Positions 1 to 9,700 of a stretch of 35,045 bases of DNA are shown one piece after another. The notes beneath the pieces are model-generated. The model made no database searches. It saw only the letters and a program-made list of their open reading frames with translations, and was not told the DNA's origin. The stretch comes from Chitinophagaceae bacterium (GTDB lineage Bacteria > Bacteroidota > Bacteroidia > Chitinophagales > Chitinophagaceae). The stretch covers positions 1 through 35,045 of the forward strand of contig CANCPA010000028.1 in assembly GCA_947379895.1 (NCBI GenBank), in the 5' to 3' direction. The first letter of the stretch is position 1, and each line of letters starts with the position of its first letter. The position numbers were made by a program, and so were the translations under genes.

Positions 1-295
1 AGGATTCTTGATTGAAAGAGCAAATATGGAACACTTGCACGAATTCAGACAAAAAGTGTTTGGAGAAACAAAGGATGGGAAAGAATGGGCAGAAGAACAA
101 TCGAAGTTACTATTGGAAAGCAAAACAGACGAAGTAATTAAAAATTTAAAACGGTTGGAAGGGGTGAAAAAAGCAGGACAGAGGTGGAGTCAAAAAGGAG
201 CACAAGACATGATAAACCTCAAAACAATCTACTTAAATGAAATGTGGAATACTGTGACAAACTTTACTAAGTCAGATTGCAGAATCGCCGCTTGA
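1..295 (+). CDS. Transposase, C-terminal part only (ISKra4-like), cut by window edge
   Basis: The frame is open to the left edge of the window, so this is the 3' end of a longer gene; a TTG at position 8 is not a convincing start. About 95 residues are visible. They are rich in Lys and Glu and end in a block around GQRWSQKGAQDMINLK followed by NEMW. A block of the form R-W-x-x-x-G-A-Q-x-x-x-x-L-(R/K) near the C-terminus is what I remember from ISKra4-family and related transposases, which cut and join DNA at insertion-sequence ends. The family call is an inference from this short stretch. Nothing shows whether the full gene is intact. An imperfect tandem repeat follows within 30 bases. Confidence 0.55.
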   Translation, partial: GFLIERANMEHLHEFRQKVFGETKDGKEWAEEQSKLLLESKTDEVIKNLKRLEGVKKAGQRWSQKGAQDMINLKTIYLNEMWNTVTNFTKSDCRIAA

Positions 296-320
296 ATGCG
301 AAAAACTTTTATGCACCCTT

Positions 321-460
321 GCAAAAATTGCAAGGCTAAAAAAACATTATTAATACCATAGCAAATATTGCAAGGCTTAAAAAGACATTATTAATGCCAT
401 TGCAGAAAAATCAAGGCTTTTAAGGACATGATTCAAAGCATCGCAAAAATGCGAATCTTA
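321..460. repeat. Imperfect tandem repeat, unit about 40 bp, 3 to 3.5 copies
   Basis: Three consecutive units begin at about 321, 361 and 402. Each starts GCAAA(A/T)ATTGCAAGGC or a variant, followed by TTAAAAAGACATTATTAATGCCAT or a variant. A degraded fourth start (GCAAAAATGCGAATC) lies at about 443, and part of an earlier unit may precede 321. Copies drift progressively along the array. The rest of the 296-695 gap is AT-rich. I see no gene there and no clear Bacteroidota -7 element (TAnnTTTG) for the regulator that begins at 696. Confidence 0.7.
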
Positions 461-695
461 TCAGAACGATCTTTATATTATCGAAAGAATTGGGAGGATT
501 ATTAGAACATTGTTTATTAAATCGCACAGGATATTTTTTTTAATATTTGAATTCTTTTATATAATAATGTTTTAATAAAGGTTATTGTATTTATCTATCA
601 AATCATATTCACCTCGTTACCCTTTTTATTTTAATAATCTCAGCACAATTTCTCTATTCAATTCAATCCCTTAACTTAGCAAAAATTTATAAGAA

Positions 696-1856
696 ATGGC
701 AAATATTTTAGTAATTGATGATGAGCGAGCAATAAGAAATGTTTTGAAGGAAATACTTTCAAATGAAGGTTATAAAGTGGATGAAGCTGTAGACGGGGAG
801 GAGGGTTATGCCAAATTTTTGAACAATAACTATAACTTAGTATTGTGTGATATAAAAATGCCTAAAATGGATGGCATTGAGTTTTTACAAAAAGCTAATG
901 CAACCAATCCTGATGTTCCAATCATTGTAATTAGTGGACATGGAAATATAGAAACTGCTGTTGATGCAGTTAAAAAAGGTGCTTTCGATTATATTTCTAA
1001 GCCACCCGATTTAAATCGTTTGCTCATAACGATTAGAAATGCAATGGACAAAAATAATTTGGTGAAAGAAACCAAAGTATTAAAGCGAAAAGTGACGAAG
1101 GTTCAGGAGATTATTGGAGAGAGTGCTGCAATAAAAAAGATATTAGATACAATTGAAAAGGTAGCTGTTACTGATGCAAGGGTATTGGTAACTGGTGAAA
1201 ATGGTAGTGGAAAGGAATTAGTTGCAAGATGGTTACATGAAAAGAGCAATAGAAATAACAATCAAATAGTTGAAGTTAATTGTGCTGCTATTCCTGGTGA
1301 ATTAATTGAAAGTGAACTGTTTGGACATGAAAAAGGATCTTTTACTTCCGCAATCAAACAACGTATTGGAAAGTTTGAACAAGCTAATGGAGGGACTCTC
1401 TTTTTGGATGAGATTGGGGACATGAGTTTATCGGCACAGGCTAAAGTTTTACGTGCATTGCAAGAAGGAAAAATAACTAGAGTAGGAGGAGATAAGGAGA
1501 TTAGTGTAGATGTTAGGGTCGTGGCAGCCACTAATAAAAATCTTTTGAAAGAAGTGGAAGCTAAGAATTTTAGACTTGATTTATATCATAGGCTAGGTGT
1601 AATCTTAATTCATGTTCCTTCTTTAAACGAAAGGAGAGATGATATTCCATTATTAGTCGACAAATTCTTAAAGGACATTGCAGTTGAATATGGTCAACAA
1701 CCTAAAACTATAGATGCAGAAGCTTTAGCAAAATTACAGAATCATAATTGGACAGGCAATATTCGTGAACTTAGAAATGTGGTGGAAAGATTAATCATTT
1801 TATCAGGGAAAACTATTACTGTAAATGATATAGATAGTTATGTATTATTAAATTAA
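696..1856 (+). CDS. NtrC-type response regulator with AAA+ sigma-54 domain but no HTH
   Basis: This 386-aa response regulator has a receiver domain (residues 1-120) with acidic D8/D9, phospho-acceptor D52, S80 and K102. A sigma-54 interaction AAA+ ATPase follows (about 138-360), with Walker A GENGSGKE (167-174), Walker B LFLDEI (235-240) and the GNIRELRNVVERL end block. Two things differ from classical NtrC. The sigma-54-contacting GAFTGA loop reads GSFTSA (214-219). The protein stops right after the AAA+ domain, so the usual C-terminal Fis-type DNA-binding helix-turn-helix is missing. I recall similar short forms in other Bacteroidota, so this is probably not a local truncation. It may act from solution or through another protein. 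No cognate kinase is adjacent; the convergent neighbour is a flippase. Confidence 0.9.
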   Translation: MANILVIDDERAIRNVLKEILSNEGYKVDEAVDGEEGYAKFLNNNYNLVLCDIKMPKMDGIEFLQKANATNPDVPIIVISGHGNIETAVDAVKKGAFDYISKPPDLNRLLITIRNAMDKNNLVKETKVLKRKVTKVQEIIGESAAIKKILDTIEKVAVTDARVLVTGENGSGKELVARWLHEKSNRNNNQIVEVNCAAIPGELIESELFGHEKGSFTSAIKQRIGKFEQANGGTLFLDEIGDMSLSAQAKVLRALQEGKITRVGGDKEISVDVRVVAATNKNLLKEVEAKNFRLDLYHRLGVILIHVPSLNERRDDIPLLVDKFLKDIAVEYGQQPKTIDAEALAKLQNHNWTGNIRELRNVVERLIILSGKTITVNDIDSYVLLN

Positions 1857-1900
1857 CACAAAAAAAATCGTTCACACAAATCGTAAGAGTAAATCCTTTT

Positions 1901-3394
1901 TTAGCGGAATCCCAATTTCACCTTCCATTTATCCCAAAGTTGAAGAACATCAGGGGATAGGCGGAAGGTGAAGATTCCTGCTATCATGATACTTGAAAAC
2001 AATAGTGATTTAATGACAATTGAAACCCATCTAACAAAAAATCCACCCATCCAATAAGATAATCCGAATGCCGCTGCTGTAATCAAAATACTAATCAGTG
2101 TTTTGATATCGAATGGCTGCATTTTAAATTTTCTTCTGATAAATTCAAAGCGTATGTAATTATAAATAACAAATGAGATTAATTGAGCATATGCAGAACC
2201 AATGATTCCAAATTGCTTGATAAGAAAATAATTAGTTGGTATAATAAGTAAAATCATAATCAAACCACTGTAAAAATCGAATCTCCAATAAGGTGATGTG
2301 AGAATTACAATATTGTTTACACCTGTTCCTGCATCTATAATTCTAACTAATCCCAATATTATCATCGCATCAATACCGGCTAGATAACTTGACTTTAAAT
2401 TTAAGGCATGAATTGTAGCAGAAGCATTTAGTACCACGTTGCCATAAATAAACAAACTCGCCAACAACATATTAATACAACTACGGCTATACACCCGATT
2501 TACTTCTTCATGATTCTTGTCTTTCCACGCCTGAGATATTACCCCCACCGTAATTCCTTGTAGACTACGTTGAGGAACCTGAACCAAATTAGCCATGTAT
2601 TGTGCCAATGTGAAAATACCTGCCGCACTAATATTAACAAGTCCACTAATAAAAATACCGTCAACAGTTTGTCCAAGTGCTGCTATTATCGAACCACTAA
2701 ATAGTAAACCTTGCATCCAAATCATTTTTTTCCAAAATTTTTTGGTTACACGACTTATTTTAAATGTAAGGTTAAATTTTTTTAATTGGATAACGTATAT
2801 AAGGAGAATAATTAAAATAAGTAAATATAAAAATGAAAATAGGTAAATAAACCAAGAGAAACTAATGATTTTAGTGTAATAAAGTCCAATTAATATTGTC
2901 GTAAAAACTCGTAAGAGTACTTCCTTTAAAAAATTAGAAAATACTGTTTTCCTCAAAATAAAAGAATATGCTTCAATGATTGTATAAAAAAGCATTCCAA
3001 ACCCAAATGGAAAAACCCAAAAATAATAGTCCAAAAATAACTGAGAGCCTCTACTAAACTTACGAATCATAAAAGGTTCGTTGAAAATTCCAATGCTTAG
3101 AATTGCAACAAAACCAATAAAGGAAGCACAAAGAATCCATGTCAACAGATCATTTTGATGATCCTCTAAGTTCTCATTAAAGTAAGGATAAAATTTGTAC
3201 AATACACTAAGTGTTCCCAATCCAGCAAAGGCGCTGATGTTTTGAGCAAAGTCGAAAAAAAGCCTTGTCAATCCAAATTGAGCTTCAGAAAACGCACCAT
3301 TTCTAGTGTAGAAATAAATGTTCACTGCGCCGATTAGAAATCCAACATATAGTAATAACCCTGAAGTGATTGCCTGTTTTCTGATCGTTGACAT
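1901..3394 (-). CDS. Polysaccharide/lipid-linked oligosaccharide flippase (Wzx/MATE-like)
   Basis: This 497-aa integral membrane protein has roughly a dozen or more hydrophobic helices separated by short Lys/Arg-rich loops, starting with a helix at residues 8-28. Length, helix pattern and the central region (MQGLLFSGSIIAALGQTVDG) fit the MOP superfamily oligosaccharide flippases. These move undecaprenyl-linked sugar repeat units across the inner membrane for surface polysaccharide or O-antigen synthesis. The substrate cannot be told from sequence. The gene stands alone and converges on the NtrC-like regulator with a 44-bp gap. A sugar transferase that could feed the same pathway lies 11 kb away at 14578-15483. 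The ATG at 3394 gives a natural start at the first membrane helix. Confidence 0.85.
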   Translation of the reverse strand: MSTIRKQAITSGLLLYVGFLIGAVNIYFYTRNGAFSEAQFGLTRLFFDFAQNISAFAGLGTLSVLYKFYPYFNENLEDHQNDLLTWILCASFIGFVAILSIGIFNEPFMIRKFSRGSQLFLDYYFWVFPFGFGMLFYTIIEAYSFILRKTVFSNFLKEVLLRVFTTILIGLYYTKIISFSWFIYLFSFLYLLILIILLIYVIQLKKFNLTFKISRVTKKFWKKMIWMQGLLFSGSIIAALGQTVDGIFISGLVNISAAGIFTLAQYMANLVQVPQRSLQGITVGVISQAWKDKNHEEVNRVYSRSCINMLLASLFIYGNVVLNASATIHALNLKSSYLAGIDAMIILGLVRIIDAGTGVNNIVILTSPYWRFDFYSGLIMILLIIPTNYFLIKQFGIIGSAYAQLISFVIYNYIRFEFIRRKFKMQPFDIKTLISILITAAAFGLSYWMGGFFVRWVSIVIKSLLFSSIMIAGIFTFRLSPDVLQLWDKWKVKLGFR

Positions 3395-3651
3395 AATGAA
3401 ATAAGTATGACTGCACTATCTCCTAAAATCAGGATCTTAACTCAATATAAGTTTTGAATTGCAGGCTGTAAAAATAGTAGTTGAGTGCCAAGTTTGCGTA
3501 ATTATTTAGGCTTTAATGCTACTATTCTAAAGCTTTTATAGATTAAATTAAATTTGAATTATAAAAATTTCTCCTAAATAAGAATTACGTCCTATATTTC
3601 CGCAGTTTAAATGCGTAATTTTTGTTTAGTTATAGATAATTAGGTGATAAT

Positions 3652-5343
3652 ATGAAAAAGTTGTTCCGAAAAAAGTCAATTGATAAAATAATTGCAGATG
3701 ATTTAGCAGGTATCAGTGATGGTCATTCTTCCGGAAGTTTGCATAAAGTTTTGGGAGTTAAGGACTTGACATTTATGGGAATTGCTGCCGTTATAGGAGC
3801 AGGTATTTTTTCTACAATCGGAACTGCTGCCTTTAACGGAGGACCAGGAATTTCCATTCTGTTTATTATTACAGCAGTTACTTGTGGATTCAGTGCACTT
3901 TGCTATGCAGAATTTGCTAGTAGAATTCCTATTGCAGGTAGTGCATATACATATGCCTATGTTAGTTTTGGAGAAATTATCGCATGGATTATTGGATGGG
4001 CATTAATTTTAGAATATGCAATTGGAAATATTGTAGTTGCCATAAGTTGGAGTGGTTACTTTAATAATTTATTACAAGGTATTGGTATTCATTTGCCTGA
4101 TTGGCTAGTAAATGACCCATTTTCAGTAAGTGCATTGGTTGATGAGGCTAAGGTTGCAACTGCAAATCATCTACCATTATCCGAAATGATGCAATGGGCA
4201 GTTGTTGCTTGGAACGGCGCCCCGCAATTTGCAGGCTACCATTTTTTTATTAATCTCCCTGCTCTAGGAATTGTTGTGCTTATTACAATTTTGGCTTACA
4301 TAGGAATTAAAGAAAGTAAAAAAACGACTAATTACATGGTGATTTTTAAGATTATTGTGATTATTCTTGTCATTGTTATTGGAGGCTTTTTTGTAAAAAC
4401 TAATAATTGGCATCCATTTATGCCAAACGGTTTTAAAGGTGTACTTGCAGGAGTTTCAGCAGTATTTTATGCTTATATTGGTTTTGATGCTATTTCTACA
4501 ACTGCAGAAGAATGTAAAAATCCGCAAAGAGATTTGCCTAGAGGTATGATTTATTCGCTTATTATATGTACCGTATTATATATTTTGATTGCATTAGTAT
4601 TGACAGGAATGGTAAATTATTCGGAACTTAAAGTGAATGATCCACTTGCTTATGTCTTTGAAAAGATTCACCTGACTTGGATTGGATATATTATTTCCGT
4701 AAGTGCTGTTATTGCTACCACAAGTGTATTACTCGTATTTCAACTTGGTCAACCTAGAATTTGGATGAGTATGAGCCGAGATGGCTTATTACCTAAAAAG
4801 TTTTCAGAAGTACATCCTCGATATAAGACGCCTGCTTTTGCTACCATAATTACTGGTTTTTTGGTAGGAGTTCCTTCCTTATTTCTTCCTAGTTCTCTAA
4901 TGACAGATTTGACTAGCATTGGAACTTTATTTGCCTTTGTATTAGTTTGTTTTGGCGTCTTGACCCTTCCAAAAATCAAGCACATGAAAAAAAGTGCCTT
5001 TAGATTACCCTATATAAATGGTAAATGGTTAATGCCATTAATTACTATATTTTTTATTGCATTTACATATCATCGCATAAACCAAGCTTTTTATCATTTA
5101 GGAGAAGAAGGATTTCAAGAAATACTATTTCTAGTTTTTATCATCTCTATGATATCGGTTTCTGCATTGTCATTTATTCGAAATTATTCAATAATTCCTG
5201 TAATAGGAGCCTTAAGTTGTCTTTACTTACTTACAGAGATTCCTGCAATCAGTTGGTTATGGTTTTTTGTTTGGATGGGAGTAGGATTATTAATTTATAG
5301 TTTCTATGGTAAAAAGAATAGTCGTTTGCATTTACATAATTAA
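3652..5343 (+). CDS. APC-family amino acid permease (cationic amino acid transporter-like)
   Basis: This 563-aa inner-membrane transporter has about 12-14 hydrophobic segments. The first transmembrane helix carries the APC-superfamily hallmark GAGIFSTIG (about residues 48-57), followed by a glycine-rich segment. Further typical blocks are FYAYIGFDAISTTAEECKNPQRDLP and the SMSRDGLLPKKFSEVHPRYKTP loop, both strongly reminiscent of bacterial YfnA/CAT-type permeases that import amino acids by proton symport or exchange. A hydrophilic insertion of about 60 residues between early helices (around VNDPFSVSALVDEAKVATANH) is longer than in short bacterial relatives. The substrate is unknown. The gene has its own 250-bp upstream region and is followed after 93 bp by the large secreted protein, without a visible terminator between. 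Confidence 0.9.
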   Translation: MKKLFRKKSIDKIIADDLAGISDGHSSGSLHKVLGVKDLTFMGIAAVIGAGIFSTIGTAAFNGGPGISILFIITAVTCGFSALCYAEFASRIPIAGSAYTYAYVSFGEIIAWIIGWALILEYAIGNIVVAISWSGYFNNLLQGIGIHLPDWLVNDPFSVSALVDEAKVATANHLPLSEMMQWAVVAWNGAPQFAGYHFFINLPALGIVVLITILAYIGIKESKKTTNYMVIFKIIVIILVIVIGGFFVKTNNWHPFMPNGFKGVLAGVSAVFYAYIGFDAISTTAEECKNPQRDLPRGMIYSLIICTVLYILIALVLTGMVNYSELKVNDPLAYVFEKIHLTWIGYIISVSAVIATTSVLLVFQLGQPRIWMSMSRDGLLPKKFSEVHPRYKTPAFATIITGFLVGVPSLFLPSSLMTDLTSIGTLFAFVLVCFGVLTLPKIKHMKKSAFRLPYINGKWLMPLITIFFIAFTYHRINQAFYHLGEEGFQEILFLVFIISMISVSALSFIRNYSIIPVIGALSCLYLLTEIPAISWLWFFVWMGVGLLIYSFYGKKNSRLHLHN

Positions 5344-5436
5344 TTTTTCTACTTTTAAATTTCTAATAAAATGAATGCTATTTAAATCGTAAAATTTACA
5401 ACGTATAATTTAATACCGTTTCATTATTTTTTTAAT

Positions 5437-8400
5437 ATGTCTGTCTTTAAATTGCTTGCTATACTATTTATCTTGTTAATTCTTTTTTCAAAGGAGATGA
5501 AGGTTGATGCACAAGCAGATACTGCATTTTGGTTTGCTGCACCTGCGATAACTCCCGGTCATGCTCACTTGCCAATTTTGATCCGATTTTCTACTTATAA
5601 TCAAACTGCTATTATAACAATATCTGAACCTGCAAATCCGTCCTTTATTCCTTATACTTTTACACTTGCTGCAAATAGTGCAACTGCTATAGATTTGACA
5701 AGCCAAGTAAGTTTAATAGAGAATAAGCCTGCCAATACAATTTTGAATTATGGAATTAAAATAGTTTCGACAGCTACAATTTCTGCATATTATGAAGAAG
5801 AAGGTCAGGTTCCTGCGGGTACATTTAATAATCCTGAAATCTTTCCTTTGAAGGGTAGGTATGCGCTAGGAAAATCTTTTATTGTACCATCTCAAAATAT
5901 TTTCAATAACAAGGACAAGTTAAATCCCATTCCACAGAATGGGTTTATTATAGTTGCAACACAAGATAATACAACAGTTACGATCACACTCAGTGATAGT
6001 GATGCAATAGGGCATTTGGCTGGTATACCATTTAATTTAGTGCTAAATAAAGGACAAACCTATGCCGTCACATCAATGGGAATATTGGCATCTGAACACT
6101 TAGGAGGTACTTCTGTGAAATCTGATAAGCCAATTTGTATAACTATTTTCGATGATTCGGTACTTCTTGGGGGGCATTACGATGTTGCAGGTGATCAAAT
6201 AGTAGCCGAAGAATTTGCAGGCAATGAATTTATCATTGTTCGTGGAGATTTAGATAATACCCCAAATAAAAAGTCAGATTACTATTTTATCTGGGGTATT
6301 AAAGATGCAACAATTGTTAATGTTAATGGAGTTGCAATGACAACGATTAATCGTGGGCAATGCTACAGTGGGATTTTAAGTACTGAAAGTGTGTATATTA
6401 CAACTAGTAATCCCGCATATGTTTTGCAATTTACTGGTACAGGTCAAGAAGTTACGGAAACTTCAATACCGGGAATAAAATGCACAGGTTCACAAATTGT
6501 TTCCTTTGTTCGTTCTACAAACGAATATTTTCAGTTGGACATATTATGCAAATCATCCGGAATAAATAACTTCAAAGTAAATGGACGTTCAGGAGTCATT
6601 ACCGGTGCAATGTTTTCGGTAGTTCCAAATACACTAGGTGTTTGGGAATATGCAAGAATTAATAGTGACAATCATCCTGAGATTGATAACATTTTTTTGT
6701 CAGGAGTTGCAGCATCAGTTACAAATACTTCCGGGCTTTTTCATTTAGGTTTTTTGAATGGTCAAAATGGGACAGGTTCTAGATTAGGATATTTCTCAAG
6801 TTATGGTATTGGAAATTTTGCTCCAGCACCCTCTACAAATGTTTGTATAAACAATGATATACACTTACAAGCCAATTTAATTGCAGGCACAACTTATAGT
6901 TGGATTGGTCCAAATGGATTTAGTAGTAATATTTATAATCCAATTATTGTAAATGCACAGACTTCAAATTCTGGCTTATATTTAGTAACTGCTACAGTTC
7001 CGGGTTGTGGTGTTTTTACAGATACGTTATCTCTAATTATTTATCCTACTGTAAAGGCTAGCTTCGAGCATACAAAAGATACGATTTGTTCAGGAGTGAA
7101 AAAGCTTATTTCGGTATCCTTTATAGGAAAAGCCCCTTGGACATTTGCCTATAGCGACGGCAACAAATCAGATACTATTTCAAATATCAAAACTTCTCCT
7201 TATACATTTTCTGTTGCCCCTACAAAATCTACAATTTATACCATTAATTACTTAAAAGATGCGACTTTTTGTAGTTCCGGATCCGTAAATATTAATTCAT
7301 CCATGAGGGATACAATTGTTGTAAATCCACGGCCAAATGTTGTTTTTGAAAATAACGATTCTTTGTGTATTGGAAAGACAAAAATTCTTTCTCTTAAGTT
7401 ATCCGGAAAGTCTCCCTGGAATATAGTTTATTATTATGGGAATGATACTACAAAAAGTATAATTGTTTCTAATCCTTTTTCAATAAATGTTTCACCAAAA
7501 AGCAATACTATTTATTCAATAATAGATCTTTTAGATGGAAATTTTTGTAGCGCTTTGCTTCCTATAAAATTCCAATTAAATGTTTATAATAAGCCAATCA
7601 CGTCATTTTTATGTCCCTCTGAAGTTTGCTTGAGAGATACGGTTTTTTTTAAGGATAAAAGTACAGACAGCAACTTTAAAATTATTAAATGGAACTGGAA
7701 CTTTAGTAATAATACGTCGGATAGCTTACAAAATACATATTTAGTATTTACTTCTCCTAAATCCTATACAATTGCACTTTCAACCATTAATAATGCGGGT
7801 TGTCCAAGTGATACCCTTACTAAGAAAATTATTGTAAATCCACTTCCAAAGGTTGACTTTAGTTTTGATTCAAACCCATTGTGTGAAACCCGCACAATAC
7901 CTTTCAAGGATAATAGTTCAATATCTTCAGGTAATATTATTCGATGGAATTGGAATATGGGAAACAATCGTATTATTGATACTACGAATAATGATAGTCT
8001 AAAAAATATTTACAGCTCATTTGGAAATTATAAAGTAAAACTCGTTGTAGCCTCAGAGAAAGGTTGCTTGAGTGATACTTTAACTAAAATAATTAAAATA
8101 AATCCACTACCAAAAGTAGGATTTATAGTTCCGGAAATCTGTTTGCAAGATGCAGTTGCTACCTTCAAAGACACTTCTTCTATTGCAGATAATACAGAAA
8201 ATCAATTTAAATATAATTGGAGTTTCGATGCATCTACTGCAACTCCAGTAGTTCCTATCAATAATTTCCCAATTCCTTTAACTTCCATTCAAAAAAATCC
8301 TGTTATCACATATCATCAGTTTGGCCAATATTTTGTTTCAGAAACTGTCAGCTCAAATATGGGATGCAAAGCTTTTAAAACAATGTCATTTGTGGTAAAT

Positions 8401-9477
8401 GGTTCGAACCCTAAAGCAGGGTTCTCAATATTTCAACCAAGTCATCTGTGTAGTAACGATTCAGTAAGATTAACAAATACATCTTCAGTGGATTTTGGTA
8501 ATTTAACAAAACTTGAAATTTATTGGGATTATGCAAATAATCAAAATGTAAAAGATGTGATCATAAACCCAATTCCTAATAATACGTATACACATTTATA
8601 TCCTAATTATCAAAATGCTACAGGGGCATCTAAAAATATGTTTATACATATTAAAGTTTTTTCGGGAGGTGTTTGCGGAAATGAAATAACAAATTCAATT
8701 GATTTATTACCAAGTCCTAAAACAACTTTTCAACCTGTACTTCCTATTTGTAATAATGCTAAATTGATAGATTTAAACTCATATACAAATGAGTTGAGTG
8801 GAATTTCGAAGAAAATAACTTATTTAGGACAAGGTGTTGATTCAATTGGTAATTTTTATCCGCAAAATGCATTGATTGGAAACAATCAGATAGTTTACAA
8901 AGCGACTGCCTTTAATGGCTGTAAGGATACGGCCTCAAGAAACATATTAGTTTTAAGTAGTCCGAGTGTAATACAAGGGTATAATCAATATGTTCAAGCA
9001 GGAAATTCAACTGAATTGTCGCCATTAACTATTTCAAATTCAGTAAATTATAATTGGACACCTATTACCTATCTGAGTCATAATCATGATAGTACTGCTC
9101 TTATTCAAATACCAATAAGCGCTCCACAAGATTCAATAGTATACATACTTACGGTAACTAACAAAGAGAACGAATGTCAATCATCGGATAGTTTAATTTT
9201 ATATATTTTACATCAACCTATTGCCCCTAATGCATTTTCTCCCAATGGTGATGGTATTAATGATACATGGATACTAAAAAACATAGAAGAATATCCTAAT
9301 CCAATTGTACAAATCTTTGATAGAAATGGACAGAATGTATACCTAAAAGAAGGACGATACAAACCCTGGGATGGCATCTTTAATGGAAGGCCGTTACCTA
9401 TAGGTACTTATTATTATATAGTTAATCCTCGAAATGGTCAGCCATTGTTTAGTGGTTCTGTGACAATAATTAGATAG
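5437..9477 (+). CDS. Large T9SS type B secreted surface protein: IgGFc-binding-like plus PKD/Ig-like repeats
   Basis: This 1346-aa exported protein begins with a signal peptide (residues 1-29, hydrophobic LLAILFILLILF, Ala-rich end near VDAQA). Residues about 30-460 resemble the IgGFc-binding N-terminal domain of Bacteroidota surface proteins: an FWFAAP start, then repeated beta-rich stretches. Then follow an Ig-like segment (about 465-535), two similar copies containing APWTF/SPWNI (about 545-725), and PKD-like repeats with WNWNF, WNWNM and YNWSF cores (about 730-1000). The C-terminal 85 residues (from PNAFSPNGDGINDTW, about 1262) are the CHU_C / type B sorting domain that directs export through the type IX secretion system and cell-surface attachment or release. 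The ligand is unknown. Asn, Ser and Thr are abundant, as usual for such adhesin-like proteins. Its low-complexity AT-rich codon use matches its neighbours. Confidence 0.88.
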   Translation: MSVFKLLAILFILLILFSKEMKVDAQADTAFWFAAPAITPGHAHLPILIRFSTYNQTAIITISEPANPSFIPYTFTLAANSATAIDLTSQVSLIENKPANTILNYGIKIVSTATISAYYEEEGQVPAGTFNNPEIFPLKGRYALGKSFIVPSQNIFNNKDKLNPIPQNGFIIVATQDNTTVTITLSDSDAIGHLAGIPFNLVLNKGQTYAVTSMGILASEHLGGTSVKSDKPICITIFDDSVLLGGHYDVAGDQIVAEEFAGNEFIIVRGDLDNTPNKKSDYYFIWGIKDATIVNVNGVAMTTINRGQCYSGILSTESVYITTSNPAYVLQFTGTGQEVTETSIPGIKCTGSQIVSFVRSTNEYFQLDILCKSSGINNFKVNGRSGVITGAMFSVVPNTLGVWEYARINSDNHPEIDNIFLSGVAASVTNTSGLFHLGFLNGQNGTGSRLGYFSSYGIGNFAPAPSTNVCINNDIHLQANLIAGTTYSWIGPNGFSSNIYNPIIVNAQTSNSGLYLVTATVPGCGVFTDTLSLIIYPTVKASFEHTKDTICSGVKKLISVSFIGKAPWTFAYSDGNKSDTISNIKTSPYTFSVAPTKSTIYTINYLKDATFCSSGSVNINSSMRDTIVVNPRPNVVFENNDSLCIGKTKILSLKLSGKSPWNIVYYYGNDTTKSIIVSNPFSINVSPKSNTIYSIIDLLDGNFCSALLPIKFQLNVYNKPITSFLCPSEVCLRDTVFFKDKSTDSNFKIIKWNWNFSNNTSDSLQNTYLVFTSPKSYTIALSTINNAGCPSDTLTKKIIVNPLPKVDFSFDSNPLCETRTIPFKDNSSISSGNIIRWNWNMGNNRIIDTTNNDSLKNIYSSFGNYKVKLVVASEKGCLSDTLTKIIKINPLPKVGFIVPEICLQDAVATFKDTSSIADNTENQFKYNWSFDASTATPVVPINNFPIPLTSIQKNPVITYHQFGQYFVSETVSSNMGCKAFKTMSFVVNGSNPKAGFSIFQPSHLCSNDSVRLTNTSSVDFGNLTKLEIYWDYANNQNVKDVIINPIPNNTYTHLYPNYQNATGASKNMFIHIKVFSGGVCGNEITNSIDLLPSPKTTFQPVLPICNNAKLIDLNSYTNELSGISKKITYLGQGVDSIGNFYPQNALIGNNQIVYKATAFNGCKDTASRNILVLSSPSVIQGYNQYVQAGNSTELSPLTISNSVNYNWTPITYLSHNHDSTALIQIPISAPQDSIVYILTVTNKENECQSSDSLILYILHQPIAPNAFSPNGDGINDTWILKNIEEYPNPIVQIFDRNGQNVYLKEGRYKPWDGIFNGRPLPIGTYYYIVNPRNGQPLFSGSVTIIR

Positions 9478-9700
9478 ATAAATTAAAACACATTATAAAT
9501 TTAGGAAACTCAGCATATTCTAATAAACATAATTTATAGTAATTTTTATTTATTTAATTTTTAGATAAATTAATATTTGAATATTATTTATTTGTATTTT
9601 GCATTCTAATTATTTTACATATTTATTCAAAAGTGAGAATGATTTTTATTAGCTCTAGTGTAAGAAGAATTGAATATACTTTAATTATACAAACCCAATT

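Noticed and set aside
3549-3556. TAAATTTG as a Bacteroidota -7 promoter element (TAnnTTTG) for the permease
   Set aside because: The match is expected by chance in AT-rich DNA, and no TTG-type -33 element lies at the right distance.
5025-5300. 91-codon frame inside the permease gene, and similar frames inside gyrA and the large secreted protein
   Set aside because: These are shadow frames of clearly identified genes.
8400-8411. GGTTCGAACCC as a tRNA T-arm
   Set aside because: It lies inside the coding sequence of the large secreted protein, with no acceptor or anticodon arms around it.
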